Notes: generated by a model not told the origin, from the letters alone. Counted from the stretch's first letter, positions 1 to 9,546 are shown. The stretch is 64,000 nt of DNA from Lachnospiraceae bacterium UBA7160 (GCA_002491565.1 DKWE01000084.1:4279-68278); one strand, 5' to 3'. Made by a program: numbers and translations.

Positions 1-199
1 TTCCTCTGTCCTGCCAGTTATCTATATAGTTGATACAGGCATCAAATCTCTCCAGACATTCTCCTGTCAACTCCGGATACTCTTCCGTCACCGTAAACTC
101 ATATTTGGAATGCAGAGCTTCCACGAGCGGTTCCAGGTTAGAAACCGGATGCCAGCGCGGCCGCGTGCGGTCCCCTAAAATAATGATTTTTTTATTCAT
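1..199 (-). CDS. ThuA-like domain protein, partial (C-terminus outside window)
   Basis: Only the first 66 codons are present; the gene runs off the left edge. The start MNKKIIILGDRTRPRWHPVS, followed by a segment around an Asp-Ala-Cys-Ile-Asn stretch, resembles the first beta-alpha unit of ThuA/trehalose-utilisation proteins, which have a class I glutamine amidotransferase-like fold and often sit beside sugar ABC transporters. It begins 16 bases after the permease gene and is probably the last visible gene of the operon that starts at 6896. No catalytic residue can be checked in this fragment, so the family call is tentative. Confidence 0.5.
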   Translation of the reverse strand, partial: MNKKIIILGDRTRPRWHPVSNLEPLVEALHSKYEFTVTEEYPELTGECLERFDACINYIDNWQDRG

Positions 200-215
200 G
201 CTGCTTCCTTTCCGG

Positions 216-1085
216 TCATCCTTTGACGGAGCCTATCATAACACCTTTTATAAAATACTTCTGCACAAACGGATAGACCAGCAGAATCGGAACCGTTGCT
301 ACCATTACTGTTGCCGCCTTCACCGTCTCACTTGAAATCGCCTCCTCTGCTCTTACGGAAATTCCGCTCGCAGACATCGCTGACTGTGCATTAGAAAGAA
401 TCTCCCGCAGTACTGCCTGCAAGGACCAGCGATCCTTCGAAACGATATAAAGAATTGTTGAAAAATAATCATTCCAGTAACCGACTGCCGTGAATAGTGC
501 AATCGTGGCCAAAACTGCTTTGGACAGCGGCAAAACGATATGAAAGAAAATCGTCAGGTCATTTGCTCCGTCAATCCGTGCAGATTCCTCCAAACTGGCG
601 GGAATCCCTGCAAATGCATTTTTCATGATAAAAATATTCCATGCAGAAAGAAGCCCCGGCAGGATCAATGCGCCATAGCTGTCAATCAGTTTCAGCTTCT
701 TGGCCAGCAAATAGTTGGGAATCATGCCCCCTCCGAAAAGCATGGTAAAGAAGATCAAACTGATCAGTACATTTCGTCCCGGCATCCTCTTTTTACTCAG
801 CGGATAAGCCAGCATAGCCGACAGCATAACGCCAGCCACAGTACCCGTAAGCGTCACAATGACCGATACGCGGAATCCCGTCCATACAGATTTATTCCGT
901 AAAACCGACCAGTAAGATTTCAGATTAAATCCTCTGGGCAACAGAAACATCCCTCCGGTTGCTGCATCCACAGGATCAGAGAAGGAATACATCATTTCAT
1001 GCCAGAAGGGATACAGCATGACCAGCGATATTAACACCAAAATAAAAATGATGATATAATCATAAATATTCTTTTTATTTTTCAT
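216..1085 (-). CDS. Carbohydrate ABC transporter permease, LplC/MalG type
   Basis: A 289-residue membrane protein with about six hydrophobic segments. The first TM is near residues 10-27. The cytoplasmic EAA loop near residues 165-185 reads EESARIDGANDLTIFFHIVL, the contact site for the transporter ATPase. Length and sequence fit the LplC/YtcP branch of MalG-like permeases, which import oligosaccharides with a partner permease and a lipoprotein. The start has a GGAGG site and lies 9 bases after the LplB-like gene. No ATPase is encoded in this operon; such systems normally share a MsmK-type ATPase, and one is encoded at 33075-34184. Confidence 0.93.
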   Translation of the reverse strand: MKNKKNIYDYIIIFILVLISLVMLYPFWHEMMYSFSDPVDAATGGMFLLPRGFNLKSYWSVLRNKSVWTGFRVSVIVTLTGTVAGVMLSAMLAYPLSKKRMPGRNVLISLIFFTMLFGGGMIPNYLLAKKLKLIDSYGALILPGLLSAWNIFIMKNAFAGIPASLEESARIDGANDLTIFFHIVLPLSKAVLATIALFTAVGYWNDYFSTILYIVSKDRWSLQAVLREILSNAQSAMSASGISVRAEEAISSETVKAATVMVATVPILLVYPFVQKYFIKGVMIGSVKG

Positions 1086-1094
1086 AAAAGCCTC

Positions 1095-2027
1095 CTACCA
1101 TAATCCGTCTTCTTCCAGCATATGCGCTATTTTATTGGTTATAATGATCAAGCCCATGGAAATAACCGACTTAAACAGCCCGGCCGCCGTTGACATAGAA
1201 TAGTTGCTGCTCATAATACCATTCCGATATACATAGGTATCAATAACATCCGCCACGTCATATACTCTGGCATTATACAAAAGCAGTATCTGTTCAAATC
1301 CTGCATTCAAAATGCCGCCCATATTCAGAATAAACATGACTACGATTGTTGATTTCAATTCCGGCAGCGTGATGTACCACATTTGCTTAAACCGGTTCGC
1401 TCCATCTACCATGGCAGCCTCGTATACGGTAGGATCAATCGCGGAAATGGCTGCAATGTAGACAATACTCCCCCAGCCAATTCCCTTATAAATATCGGTT
1501 ATGACAAGAATGCTTCTGAAATATTTTTTGCTCACCAGAAAATCGATTCCCTTGCCGTCGTTAAACAGCTTTACCAATTCATTGATCAGGCCGCTGTCCG
1601 GATGAAGAAACATCGCAATCAAACCGGCCAGAATAACCCAAGAAATGAAATGAGGCAGATAGACGATGGTCTGCGTCACCTTCTTAAACCTCTGATTTTT
1701 CACTTCGTTCAGCAAAAGTGCAAGAATGATCGGCGCCGGAAATCCCAGTATCAGTTTGTACAGGGAAATGATCACCGTATTCCGAAACACGCTGGGAAAG
1801 GATAATCCTGTAAACAGCTTGTGAAACTGCTCCAGCCCGACCCACTCACTTCCCCATATTCCCTTGCTAATGCGAAAATCCTGAAATGCGATCACTACTC
1901 CGTACATGGGCACATAACGAAATATGATAAAATACAGCATTCCCGGAAAAGCCAGCAAGTATAAGTAACGATACTTCCACAGCTTTGCCCATATATTTTT
2001 CTGCCCTTTTGTTCTATGATTGCCCAT
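1095..2027 (-). CDS. Carbohydrate ABC transporter permease, LplB/YteP type
   Basis: A 310-residue inner-membrane permease with six predicted TMs and an N-terminal segment typical of LplB (KLWKYRYLYLLAFPGMLYFI). The EAA loop (VYEAAMVDGANRFKQMWYIT) is intact. It forms the heterodimeric channel with the downstream LplC-like permease. The start is preceded by CGGAGGAAGCG. It follows the solute-binding gene by 78 bases in the same operon. Substrate is unknown; relatives carry acidic or complex oligosaccharides. Confidence 0.93.
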   Translation of the reverse strand: MGNHRTKGQKNIWAKLWKYRYLYLLAFPGMLYFIIFRYVPMYGVVIAFQDFRISKGIWGSEWVGLEQFHKLFTGLSFPSVFRNTVIISLYKLILGFPAPIILALLLNEVKNQRFKKVTQTIVYLPHFISWVILAGLIAMFLHPDSGLINELVKLFNDGKGIDFLVSKKYFRSILVITDIYKGIGWGSIVYIAAISAIDPTVYEAAMVDGANRFKQMWYITLPELKSTIVVMFILNMGGILNAGFEQILLLYNARVYDVADVIDTYVYRNGIMSSNYSMSTAAGLFKSVISMGLIIITNKIAHMLEEDGLW

Positions 2028-2105
2028 ATCGCTTCCTCCGTTTGAACACAGAAGATGCCGATACTTCCGACATCTTCTGCGCTTTTAATCTGTCACTGCC
2101 TGTTC

Positions 2106-3644
2106 TTACTGAAACCACTCCTGATATCTCTGACAGAATTCCTGATAGGACGCATCCTGTTCTGCATACATCCGGTTTGCCTCTTCTTCTACTTCTTTTC
2201 CGCCATGCGCATAAAACAGCTCAACATATTCATCAAAATCATCCACCGGACGCTCTCCCATAATAATGCCGTAGAAATATTCGTCTCTCAGCTTATCCAG
2301 TTCAGCGCCGTATTCCTTCCAGCAATCCCCCGTTGTTCCAAGAACTGCACGGTATTCATTAAGCGGAAGGGAAGTCTTTGCTGCACGCGCAAACAACTCA
2401 TTTACTTCCTTACTGTTCTGAATGTTGTAAGCATCCTTACGGTTCACAAAGCCTGTGAAAGTGCTCAGTCCCATCTCATTGCGCTTTGTCTCATCCACAA
2501 TGAAGTTCACCGCACCATCTTCCGTCAGCTCGTAGGTCTCTCCTTCAACACCCCACTTATTCATAATGAACATTTCTCCGGAAGCAATCTCATCCATAAT
2601 CTCCATCACTCTCTGGGGATTTTCACAGTTGTTTGTAATTGCATAGCTGCACCAGCCTGTGCCGTTTTCTCTTTCATCCGAGGAAAAGCCGTCCGGTCCT
2701 TGAATTGGCTCAATTACCTCATATTCTCCATCCGGATTATTCTGATAAAAGCTCTGCAGATATTGCTGAGAGGGATTTAAGGAACTCAGATACCGATAGA
2801 AGGAGCCCACCTTTCCTTCCGCAAACAGCGTCTCGCCTTCCGATGCTGAGAAAATGGAAGGTTCAAATACTCCCTTCTGATAAAGCTCTGCCATGAGCGC
2901 CAGCGCTTCTTTCACCTGCGGCTGTGTGGAACCATGGACAATTGTACCGTCATCTGCTTTTACAAAATGATTCACATCCGCCTTGTAGGAATATAAAAAC
3001 GGTGCAAAATATTTCCAGTCTCCATTATCTCCGCCAAAGCCATACGTATCAGCCTCACCGTTTCCGTCCGGATCGTTATTCACGCATGCCAGCAGATAAT
3101 CCACATACTCATCCATCGTTTTCGGCTCTTCCATGCCGAACTTCTCCAGCCAGTCCTTTCTTACAAAAGTACCCATACAGCTCACCTCCGCAACGTCGCC
3201 GGGAATGCTGTAAATACTTCCGTTTGTGTAGGTCGGGAACATTGCCCACTCATCATAGTAAGAAAGAATGTTGCTGTCCTCAATGTTCGAAAGCAGAGGA
3301 ACGAGGTCTGTCAAGAGGCCGTCTTCCACCCATTCCTAATACTCCTCAGTCATTCCGCTCCACCAGATGACATCCGGTCTCTGGTCATCATCGCTCATCA
3401 ATAGATTCACCTTGGTATTCAAATCTTCCCATCCTGGCAGAAAAATTAATTCAACCTCGCAGTTAAAGATCTCTTCTATCTGTGCCTCACTCCACGTGTC
3501 CTCTGCCTTAGGTCCATTCATAATCGCAATGGAAAATGAAATCTTTTCATCCGTATCGGCAGCATCCAGACCAGCTGTCATCCCGGAAAGCATCCCTGCA
3601 CACAGTGTAACTGCCATTGTTTTTTTCCAAAATTTTGTACTCAT
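2106..3644 (-). pseudogene. Extracellular sugar-binding protein (LplA-like) interrupted by an in-frame TAG
   Basis: Read through, this is a 512-codon frame, the normal length for LplA-type solute-binding proteins. Residues 1-102 carry a Sec signal (about residues 1-29) and end in SGMTEEY. A TAG at 3336-3338 follows, and the same frame continues without shift as EWVEDGLLTDLVPLL to 2106. Both halves look like ordinary binding-protein sequence, so one base change (for example CAG to TAG) explains the stop. The start has GGGAGGATACG. No lipobox cysteine is evident. Unless TAG is suppressed, or GTG at 3327-3329 re-initiates to make a useless unexported fragment, the operon lacks a functional binding protein. 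A sequencing error is the main alternative. Confidence 0.85.
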
Positions 3645-3655
3645 CGTATCCTCCC

Positions 3656-4366
3656 TTAAAATTGAAATTTTTCACCGTCGTATCCAAACAAAATCAGTTC
3701 TGATTCATCTACCGACTCATCCAGGAAATAATTCGCCGCATAATCCGCCGCCTCTTCTATAGAAAGGTTTCCCCTTTCGGAAAGCTTTCCGCTCATATAA
3801 GAGCGTATCCAGCCCGGATGATACAGCCGAAAGCTGTAGCCTTCCGGTTTCAAACGGTTATAAATCAGTTTGACATACATGTTCAAAGCCGCCTTTGACA
3901 TGCAATAGCTGAAGTTATCCTCTCTCCATGCCTGTGCAATGCTCCCTGCTTCCGAGGAAACAAAACACATTCTCTTTGTATCACTCCCCTTCATCATCTG
4001 ATAGAATATTTCAACCAAACGGACAGCACCCAGCGAATTGATATTATATGTGCGCATCATATACTCAAAATTCGACTCCATGGTCACTTCCCCGTCAAGT
4101 TTTCCGTTAATCCCGGCATTGCTGATCAACATATCCAAATGATCCGTCACCGCTTCCACTGCAGTTCTGGCTTCTCTCACGCTTACCTCGCTTCCCACAT
4201 CCAGATCAATCAGATACAGCCGACTGCCATAGTTCTCCTTTAACTGTTCCAACTCATTCCACTGTTTTAAGTACTGCCCTGCAAACACCGTATGTCCTTT
4301 TTCCAGCAGTAATTTCGTCAGGCCAAATCCAAGTCCACGGTCGGCCCCTGATATGAGAACATTCAT
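3656..4366 (-). CDS. Short-chain dehydrogenase/reductase
   Basis: A 236-residue classical SDR. The NAD(P)-binding motif near residue 7 reads SGADRGLG in place of TGxxxGxG, an NAG-type motif is seen as ISNAG, and the active-site Tyr/Lys pair is in SYCMSKAAL with an upstream Ser in FVSSEAG. Cytoplasmic; substrate unknown. It lies 8 bases after the AbrB-type gene and 11 bases before the sugar-binding protein gene, so it is co-transcribed with them. Its position suggests oxidation or reduction of a sugar or acid released by the esterase, which is inference only. Confidence 0.88.
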   Translation of the reverse strand: MNVLISGADRGLGFGLTKLLLEKGHTVFAGQYLKQWNELEQLKENYGSRLYLIDLDVGSEVSVREARTAVEAVTDHLDMLISNAGINGKLDGEVTMESNFEYMMRTYNINSLGAVRLVEIFYQMMKGSDTKRMCFVSSEAGSIAQAWREDNFSYCMSKAALNMYVKLIYNRLKPEGYSFRLYHPGWIRSYMSGKLSERGNLSIEEAADYAANYFLDESVDESELILFGYDGEKFQF

Positions 4367-4374
4367 AATCTTTC

Positions 4375-5424
4375 CTACCTTCCTACTGCCATCGTCAAAA
4401 GCATCGGGAAAAAGCAGATGACGACTACCAGTCTGATCGTATGCATCACAATCACCGCAGAAACATCACAGCCCATGTCAGCTGCCAACAGAGATGTCTC
4501 CTGAATTCCGCCGGGAGTCAGACAAAACAGGCTTGTTTGATAATCCAGCTCCGCCACCTTTGCCATAATCCGGCCAAAGAGAAATGTAAACAAAAGCATA
4601 CCGGAAATCATACATAGGACAGGCAGTATAAGCTCCCTTAACAGCACAAGGCTTTCTTTTGTCATCTGGCAGCCAATCACCGCTCCGGTGACAGACTGGA
4701 TGAAAAAACGCCAGTCCTTTGGAATATAGCCCCAGCCCTTCCAGATATTAAGCGCCGCACAGGCAGCCACACTTCCCACCATAAAGCCGGCTGGCATACC
4801 AAGCCTTTCCAGCAGATACCCTCCGCCGAATGCGGCTAACAGTGTGAGCATACAACGCTTTCCTTTTCCTCCCACCAGCATTTCCTTTTTCTGCCCTGAC
4901 GCAGGCATCGTTTCTCTGATGATACACCCCTTCTTCTGTGCATATCGCAGTACCGGCGGAAATATCAAATAAATTCCGAACATCCTGAAAAGCTGCAGAA
5001 TCGAAACAATCTGCATATCGGCGCCCAAATCTTCTGCGATCAGCGCCATATCGGATACTCCTCCCGGCGCTGTGGCAAGCAAGGCTGTTGCCAGATTCAT
5101 ATCTGTCAGCTGAAAGACTCCAACTCCTGTGGTCACATTCAGCAGAAACATCGCTGAAACCAACACCACTGCCGCCTTTATGATACTGCGCATTTTTTTT
5201 AAGTCGTTTCTGCTGATGCCATGTCCCAGCAAAGCACCGCCCATCACCTGCATGCATGCCTTTGTACCAGCCGGCACTGACGCCTTTCCTGCTGTACAAT
5301 TCAAAACCGCAACCGCCAAAATTGCTCCTGTCATAGCCCCGCCGGGAACCCTGCACTTTTTTGCAATCCAGCTCCCAAACAGCGCTGTCAGGAGTGTCAT
5401 CGCAAAAGCCAATACTCCATTCAA
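4375..5424 (-). CDS. AbrB-type duplicated membrane protein (PF05145)
   Basis: A 349-residue, very hydrophobic protein built from two similar halves. Each half has the pattern PxGxMxGAxxA or PAGFMVGSVAA near its start and a P-G-G-hydrophobic-(S/Q)-(D/E) motif: TAPGGVSDMALIAEDLGAD in the first half and TPGGIQETSLLAADMGCD in the second. This is the signature of the AbrB/former ammonia-monooxygenase family of about ten-TM proteins, probable transporters of unknown substrate. It lies 14 bases downstream of the esterase gene. Neighbours suggest export or import of a small acid or acyl product. Confidence 0.85.
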   Translation of the reverse strand: MNGVLAFAMTLLTALFGSWIAKKCRVPGGAMTGAILAVAVLNCTAGKASVPAGTKACMQVMGGALLGHGISRNDLKKMRSIIKAAVVLVSAMFLLNVTTGVGVFQLTDMNLATALLATAPGGVSDMALIAEDLGADMQIVSILQLFRMFGIYLIFPPVLRYAQKKGCIIRETMPASGQKKEMLVGGKGKRCMLTLLAAFGGGYLLERLGMPAGFMVGSVAACAALNIWKGWGYIPKDWRFFIQSVTGAVIGCQMTKESLVLLRELILPVLCMISGMLLFTFLFGRIMAKVAELDYQTSLFCLTPGGIQETSLLAADMGCDVSAVIVMHTIRLVVVICFFPMLLTMAVGR

Positions 5425-5438
5425 AATTTCCCCTCCTC

Positions 5439-6896
5439 TTACAGCCTGATCACCTGCATTGGCAATTTCAGGTAATAAGAACGAAGGTTAAATTGCTCCA
5501 AATGCGGCCGTTCTTCAAAGTACATGCGATATCCCATTTCACTGGTCGTACACGGCAGCCATTTTGGAAGCAGTACGTTTTCCGGATTTCCGTTCAAAAT
5601 AAATGACATCCATGTTTCATTCATTAACGCGCAGTAAGCCGCGTCCCGCCTGTCATAGCCCTTTCCTTCCGATTCTTCCGCTGAATAATTAAAGATATAG
5701 GGCATCTCCGTAAAATGGTAAGGAGTCTTATTTCCGGTAAAATTCCAAAGATAGGACCATGTTTTCACCCCGTTTGCCGCAAGGAGCTGCGTCAGCCTCA
5801 GCGTTGCATTCCCATATACAAATTCTGTCTGCACATGATCAAATGCTTCTGCTGTGGATTCGGTTTTACAAAACTGCCGGTATCTTTCCAGTGCAAGCTT
5901 CCAATTTAATCCGTAAGCTGCCCGAAACGCCTGAACAACCTCTTCTTCCGTTTTTTCCTTTTCCGGATCGCTGTAATAGAGTTCCTGTCGGTTATAACCG
6001 ATCAACACCTCAATATCCCCGACTTTTCCTTCCTGGATATAGTCCTCCGGCGTTTCCAGAATTGTTCGCCCGTCCAATACCGGCCCAAAAAGATGCCCGA
6101 TATTCACCTGCTGATAGGCACGCTTCTGTGCCTCTATGATCTTTTCCCCATCCATGGACAGAATTTCTCCGGCATTCGCCTTTTTCAGTCCCAGCTCCTT
6201 TAGTATAATCTCTGCAAGCCTGGTTGCGGTATGGGTATCCCGGATACACTGCGTCGCACCGCTCTGCATAATCGCCCGGTGAAACAATCCCTTTGCTGCC
6301 GGAGTCACCATCAGGTTCGCCGCCGACTTTGCACCGGCCGACTGTCCCATCAGAACTACTTTGTTTTTATCTCCTCCAAATGCTTCAATATTTTCATGCA
6401 CCCATTTCAGCGCCAAAAGCTGGTCCAGTAAACCGCAATTTCCCGAATCAGCATATTCTTCTCCAAGAAACTCTTTCAGATACAAATATCCCAACGCGCC
6501 CAACCGATAGTTCGGAGCCACCATGACAGCTTCTCTTCCCTGAATGAGATGAGGACCGTCAAAAAAGGTATCTGAATTGGCTCCGGAAAAATGACCTCCG
6601 CCATGAATGTAAAAGATTACCGGTCTCTTATTTCCTTCGTGCTCCGGAATCCAGATATTCAGATTCAGGCAATCTTCCGAAAAACCTATCTCGTCGCAAT
6701 AGCCCTGTTCCTCTGTCTGCAGGCTTCGTTTTCCATATTTGTCAGCCTTATACACGCCTTCCCACGATTCTGCCGGTACGGGCGGTTTAAACCTAAGCTC
6801 TCCCACAGGTGGTTTTGCAAACGGGATTCCCTTAAAAGCAATCATTCCGTTCTCCGGATACCCCTCTACCTTCCCGCTCTTCGTTTCAATAATCAA
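5439..6896 (-). CDS. Type-B carboxylesterase, TTG start
   Basis: A 485-residue alpha/beta hydrolase of the carboxylesterase type B family. Motifs in order: FKGIPFAKPPVGELRFKPP near the N-terminus, EDCLNLNIW, the oxyanion-hole segment IHGGGHFSGA, and the nucleophile elbow GQSAGA. No signal peptide, so cytoplasmic. The start chosen is TTG at 6894-6896, six bases after AGAGGAGG. The longer frame to ATG 6941 is rejected because a TATAAT box (6925-6930) with TTGGAC (6949-6954) overlaps those codons. First gene of the seven-gene minus-strand operon and divergent from a LysR regulator, which probably controls it. Likely removes acyl groups from an imported compound. Confidence 0.9.
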   Translation of the reverse strand: MIIETKSGKVEGYPENGMIAFKGIPFAKPPVGELRFKPPVPAESWEGVYKADKYGKRSLQTEEQGYCDEIGFSEDCLNLNIWIPEHEGNKRPVIFYIHGGGHFSGANSDTFFDGPHLIQGREAVMVAPNYRLGALGYLYLKEFLGEEYADSGNCGLLDQLLALKWVHENIEAFGGDKNKVVLMGQSAGAKSAANLMVTPAAKGLFHRAIMQSGATQCIRDTHTATRLAEIILKELGLKKANAGEILSMDGEKIIEAQKRAYQQVNIGHLFGPVLDGRTILETPEDYIQEGKVGDIEVLIGYNRQELYYSDPEKEKTEEEVVQAFRAAYGLNWKLALERYRQFCKTESTAEAFDHVQTEFVYGNATLRLTQLLAANGVKTWSYLWNFTGNKTPYHFTEMPYIFNYSAEESEGKGYDRRDAAYCALMNETWMSFILNGNPENVLLPKWLPCTTSEMGYRMYFEERPHLEQFNLRSYYLKLPMQVIRL

Positions 6897-6924
6897 ACCG
6901 CTTCCTCCTCTCTTTCTTTTCTTC

Positions 6925-6954
6925 ATTATACTCTTGACCATATATGCCGTCCAA
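6925..6954 (-). promoter_or_regulatory. Promoter of the esterase operon
   Basis: On the minus strand, TTGGAC (6949-6954) is followed after 18 bases by TATAAT (6925-6930). Transcription would begin near 6918, upstream of the AGAGGAGG site and TTG start. The very AT-rich stretch 6945-6985, between the divergent esterase and lysR genes, is a reasonable LysR binding region, though no clear T-N11-A palindrome was assigned. Confidence 0.6.
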
Positions 6955-7026
6955 TATATAATTAATCATATACTATATATCATGTCAGTTATAAGCAACC
7001 GTTTTTATCATACATTTGGAGGTCCT

Positions 7027-7953
7027 ATGGAATTATTACAGCTTCGTTACTTTTGTGAAATTGCAAAGCAGGAAAATATATCCAAGGCAAGCAAGCTTCT
7101 TCATGTTTCCCAGCCATCCTTAAGCCGTACTTTAGCATCTCTTGAGGCTGAACTCGGCGCACAGCTCTTTGACCGTGAAGGAAGAAACATCCGCCTGAAT
7201 CGCAACGGTGAAATTTATTATAAACACATCCAGGATGCTCTGAATCTGATTGACAATGCACAGAGTGAGCTTTTGGATTTTAATACCACGCCTTATGGTC
7301 ATATCACTCTGATCATACTCGCCGGGTCCAACGTTATGCCAGACCTGCTGATCAACTTCCATAAGCTTTATCCTGATATATCCCTTAATCTCAAGCAACA
7401 GATCACGCATAATCTTCAGCAGGCCAATGATTTTGATTTCGTCATTTCAGCCACTCCAGGTAATTATAAAGGACTTGTCAATATCACTCTGATGGAAGAA
7501 GATATCGTAATCGCGGCGCACCACAATCATCCCATCGCCCGAAAAGACAATATCCATCTTTCCGAAGCCGCCCCCTATCAGTTCGTCACCTACTCCTCCG
7601 GACCCAGCATCCGTGAACTGACAGACAGCCTGTGTCTGCAGGCAGGATTCAAACCGGATATCATACTAGAAAGTGACAGTCCCAGCACCTTCAAAAGCTT
7701 TATACAATCGCAAATGGGAATTGCGCTGCTGCCGTACCAGACACAAATGTCCTTCTTCAATTCCATAATCTCTCCGGTACATATCGCTTCACCGGAGTGT
7801 AAACGTACCCTTTTTCTCTCCTATCCGGAAGGACATTATCTCAATCACGCAGCAAGGATATTTATGGAGTTTTGCGTCGAATTTTTTTCGAAAATCCAGA
7901 ATGCAAATGATTTATCCTATGGGGAAGGGAATCCGAAAGGCGGGGCGCTGTAG
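7027..7953 (+). CDS. LysR-family transcriptional regulator
   Basis: A 308-residue regulator. The N-terminal winged helix-turn-helix covers residues 1-60, with the LysR signature AKQENISKASKLLHVSQPSL and FDREGR after the wing. The rest is a PBP2-type effector domain. The start ATG at 7027 has TTTGGAGGTCCT in front; the upstream extension of the frame is non-coding. It is transcribed away from the esterase operon with about 130 bases between, the usual arrangement for a LysR protein that controls its divergent neighbours. The effector is not predictable. Confidence 0.95.
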   Translation: MELLQLRYFCEIAKQENISKASKLLHVSQPSLSRTLASLEAELGAQLFDREGRNIRLNRNGEIYYKHIQDALNLIDNAQSELLDFNTTPYGHITLIILAGSNVMPDLLINFHKLYPDISLNLKQQITHNLQQANDFDFVISATPGNYKGLVNITLMEEDIVIAAHHNHPIARKDNIHLSEAAPYQFVTYSSGPSIRELTDSLCLQAGFKPDIILESDSPSTFKSFIQSQMGIALLPYQTQMSFFNSIISPVHIASPECKRTLFLSYPEGHYLNHAARIFMEFCVEFFSKIQNANDLSYGEGNPKGGAL

Positions 7954-7990
7954 CAGACGAATGAACTCCCTCATCTGCACAATGCAAAAA

Positions 7991-8092
7991 GCAGAGTGTC
8001 GCAATATTGCCGGCAACCACTACTACCGGTATACAATTAATTGCAAAGATACCAGTCATTGTGGATTTGCCGCATTTTGCGACACCCTCTCT
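7991..8092. repeat. About 100-bp imperfect palindrome between convergent genes
   Basis: The arms AGAGTGTCGCAA (7993-8004) and TTGCGACACCCTCT (8077-8090) pair, and inner parts continue to pair (GGCAACCAC with GTGGATTTGCC, GGTAT with ATACC, centre AATTAATT). Nearly the whole element can fold into one long stem. It lies between the 3' ends of lysR and the fucosidase gene. It could be a bidirectional terminator or a small non-autonomous palindromic repeat of MITE type. Confidence 0.6.
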
Positions 8093-8109
8093 TCTAATCG
8101 TGCGTCTGA

Positions 8110-9483
8110 TTAATATACTTCAATTGACTTCATAAAAACAGTATCCCTGGCAGCCGTAACATGGACTTTCAGCCTCGTGATCCCATCCGCTGAATCATTG
8201 ATCAGCGGGTTCTGGAATGCAAATGGATTCTGCAATCTGCAGATTTTCCTGTTGCCGATACAGGTTCCCTGATACAGCGGGTATTGTTCCCCGCTTGGAA
8301 ATTCCGCGGTGATTCGGAACCCCTCGACTCTCTGCCCCCTCGCCAGATCTTCGCGTAAAACCACATAGTTAAGCTGGCCTAACCCCTTCTTCACCGCTAC
8401 CTGGTATACCGGCTGAGTCGGCGGTTGCCCCTCCAGCTTCTCCACGCGCACCGGAGCTTCCGCTCCGAACTCTTCACGGATCTTATCTCCCAGCTCTTTC
8501 AGCCTCCGCACATCCTTTTCATCAAACAATCCCTCCGGCGTGGGAGGAATATTCAGGTTCATACAGGCGTTTGCCCCCACACTGGTCAGGTATGTCTGAT
8601 ACAGCCGTTCCAGCGAGTGCGGCTCCTCATCCGGATGCCAGAACCAGCCGGGGCGGATGGACATGTTGATCTCCGCCGGGGCAAACACCAGTCCTTTGGA
8701 GTAAAGAATATTGGGCATTGTCCCCAGCTCTTTTTCTGTATTATAGAGATAACCAAGGCTTCCCTGATTTGCCATAGGCCCCGGCCCTGTCTGGACATCA
8801 CTGTAAACACAGAGCTCGGACGGGACAACCGCCCACTCCGAATGCCTGGCAATTCCGCCCTCATTCCCGCACCATCGGATATCCGGTCCAAAATCATTGA
8901 AGATCACCGCACCCGGCTGATACTTCCGGATCAGCTCAAAATATCTCGGAAAATCGTAAACCTGCCGTTTCCCATTCAGCCCTTCCCCGCAGGCATTGTC
9001 AAACCATACGCAAAAGATATCTCCATAGCCTGTCAGCAATTCTTCCAGCTGATTGCAGAAGTAATCATTGTACGCCAGGGTCCCATAGTATTGAGAATTG
9101 CGATCCCAGGGCGACAGATAAAAGCCGAATTTTATCCCGCCCCTCCGGCATGCATCCGCAGCCTCCTTTACAACATCTCCCGCAAAAGGACTGTTTTTGA
9201 CTGAATGCTCCGTATATCTGGATGGCCACAGGCAGAACCCGTCATGGTGCTTGGCTGTCAGAATCATCCCCTTCATTCCGGCGGATTTCAACGCTTCGAC
9301 CCACTGGTCACAGTCCAGCCTGGCCGGATGAAAGATTTCCTCTTTTTCCTGTCCGTCTCCCCACTCCCTGTTCGTATAGGTATTGGGGCCAAAATGAATA
9401 AAAGCGTACATCCCCAAGTCGTACCACTCCAGCTGCCTTTTCGATGGCGTTACCCGTGCTGCCTCTTTCAAAAAATCTATCAT
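8110..9483 (-). CDS. Alpha-L-fucosidase, GH29
   Basis: A 457-residue cytoplasmic glycosidase. The N-terminal TIM barrel carries GH29 hallmarks: MYAFIHFGPNTYTNREWG near residue 25, TAKHHDGFCLWPS near residue 76, FGFYLSPWDRN near 119 and VWFDNACGEG, whose Asp162 is the expected nucleophile. A C-terminal beta-sandwich follows. The ATG at 9481-9483 is chosen because GAGGGAG lies 8 bases upstream; the ATG at 9507 has no ribosome site. It releases terminal fucose, from host or plant glycans. It stands alone, with no fucose catabolic genes visible, and is preceded by an orphan HxlR-type control region (9547-9630). Confidence 0.93.
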   Translation of the reverse strand: MIDFLKEAARVTPSKRQLEWYDLGMYAFIHFGPNTYTNREWGDGQEKEEIFHPARLDCDQWVEALKSAGMKGMILTAKHHDGFCLWPSRYTEHSVKNSPFAGDVVKEAADACRRGGIKFGFYLSPWDRNSQYYGTLAYNDYFCNQLEELLTGYGDIFCVWFDNACGEGLNGKRQVYDFPRYFELIRKYQPGAVIFNDFGPDIRWCGNEGGIARHSEWAVVPSELCVYSDVQTGPGPMANQGSLGYLYNTEKELGTMPNILYSKGLVFAPAEINMSIRPGWFWHPDEEPHSLERLYQTYLTSVGANACMNLNIPPTPEGLFDEKDVRRLKELGDKIREEFGAEAPVRVEKLEGQPPTQPVYQVAVKKGLGQLNYVVLREDLARGQRVEGFRITAEFPSGEQYPLYQGTCIGNRKICRLQNPFAFQNPLINDSADGITRLKVHVTAARDTVFMKSIEVY

Positions 9484-9546
9484 GCTGTTTTCTCCCTCAA
9501 TTTTCATAGTTGTTTTTTACAAACGCTTCCGCTTTACTACCGGCGC

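Noticed and set aside
9524..9537. Possible catabolite-response (cre) site before the fucosidase gene
   Set aside because: GGAAGCGTTTGTA on the minus strand keeps the centre but fails about four consensus positions.
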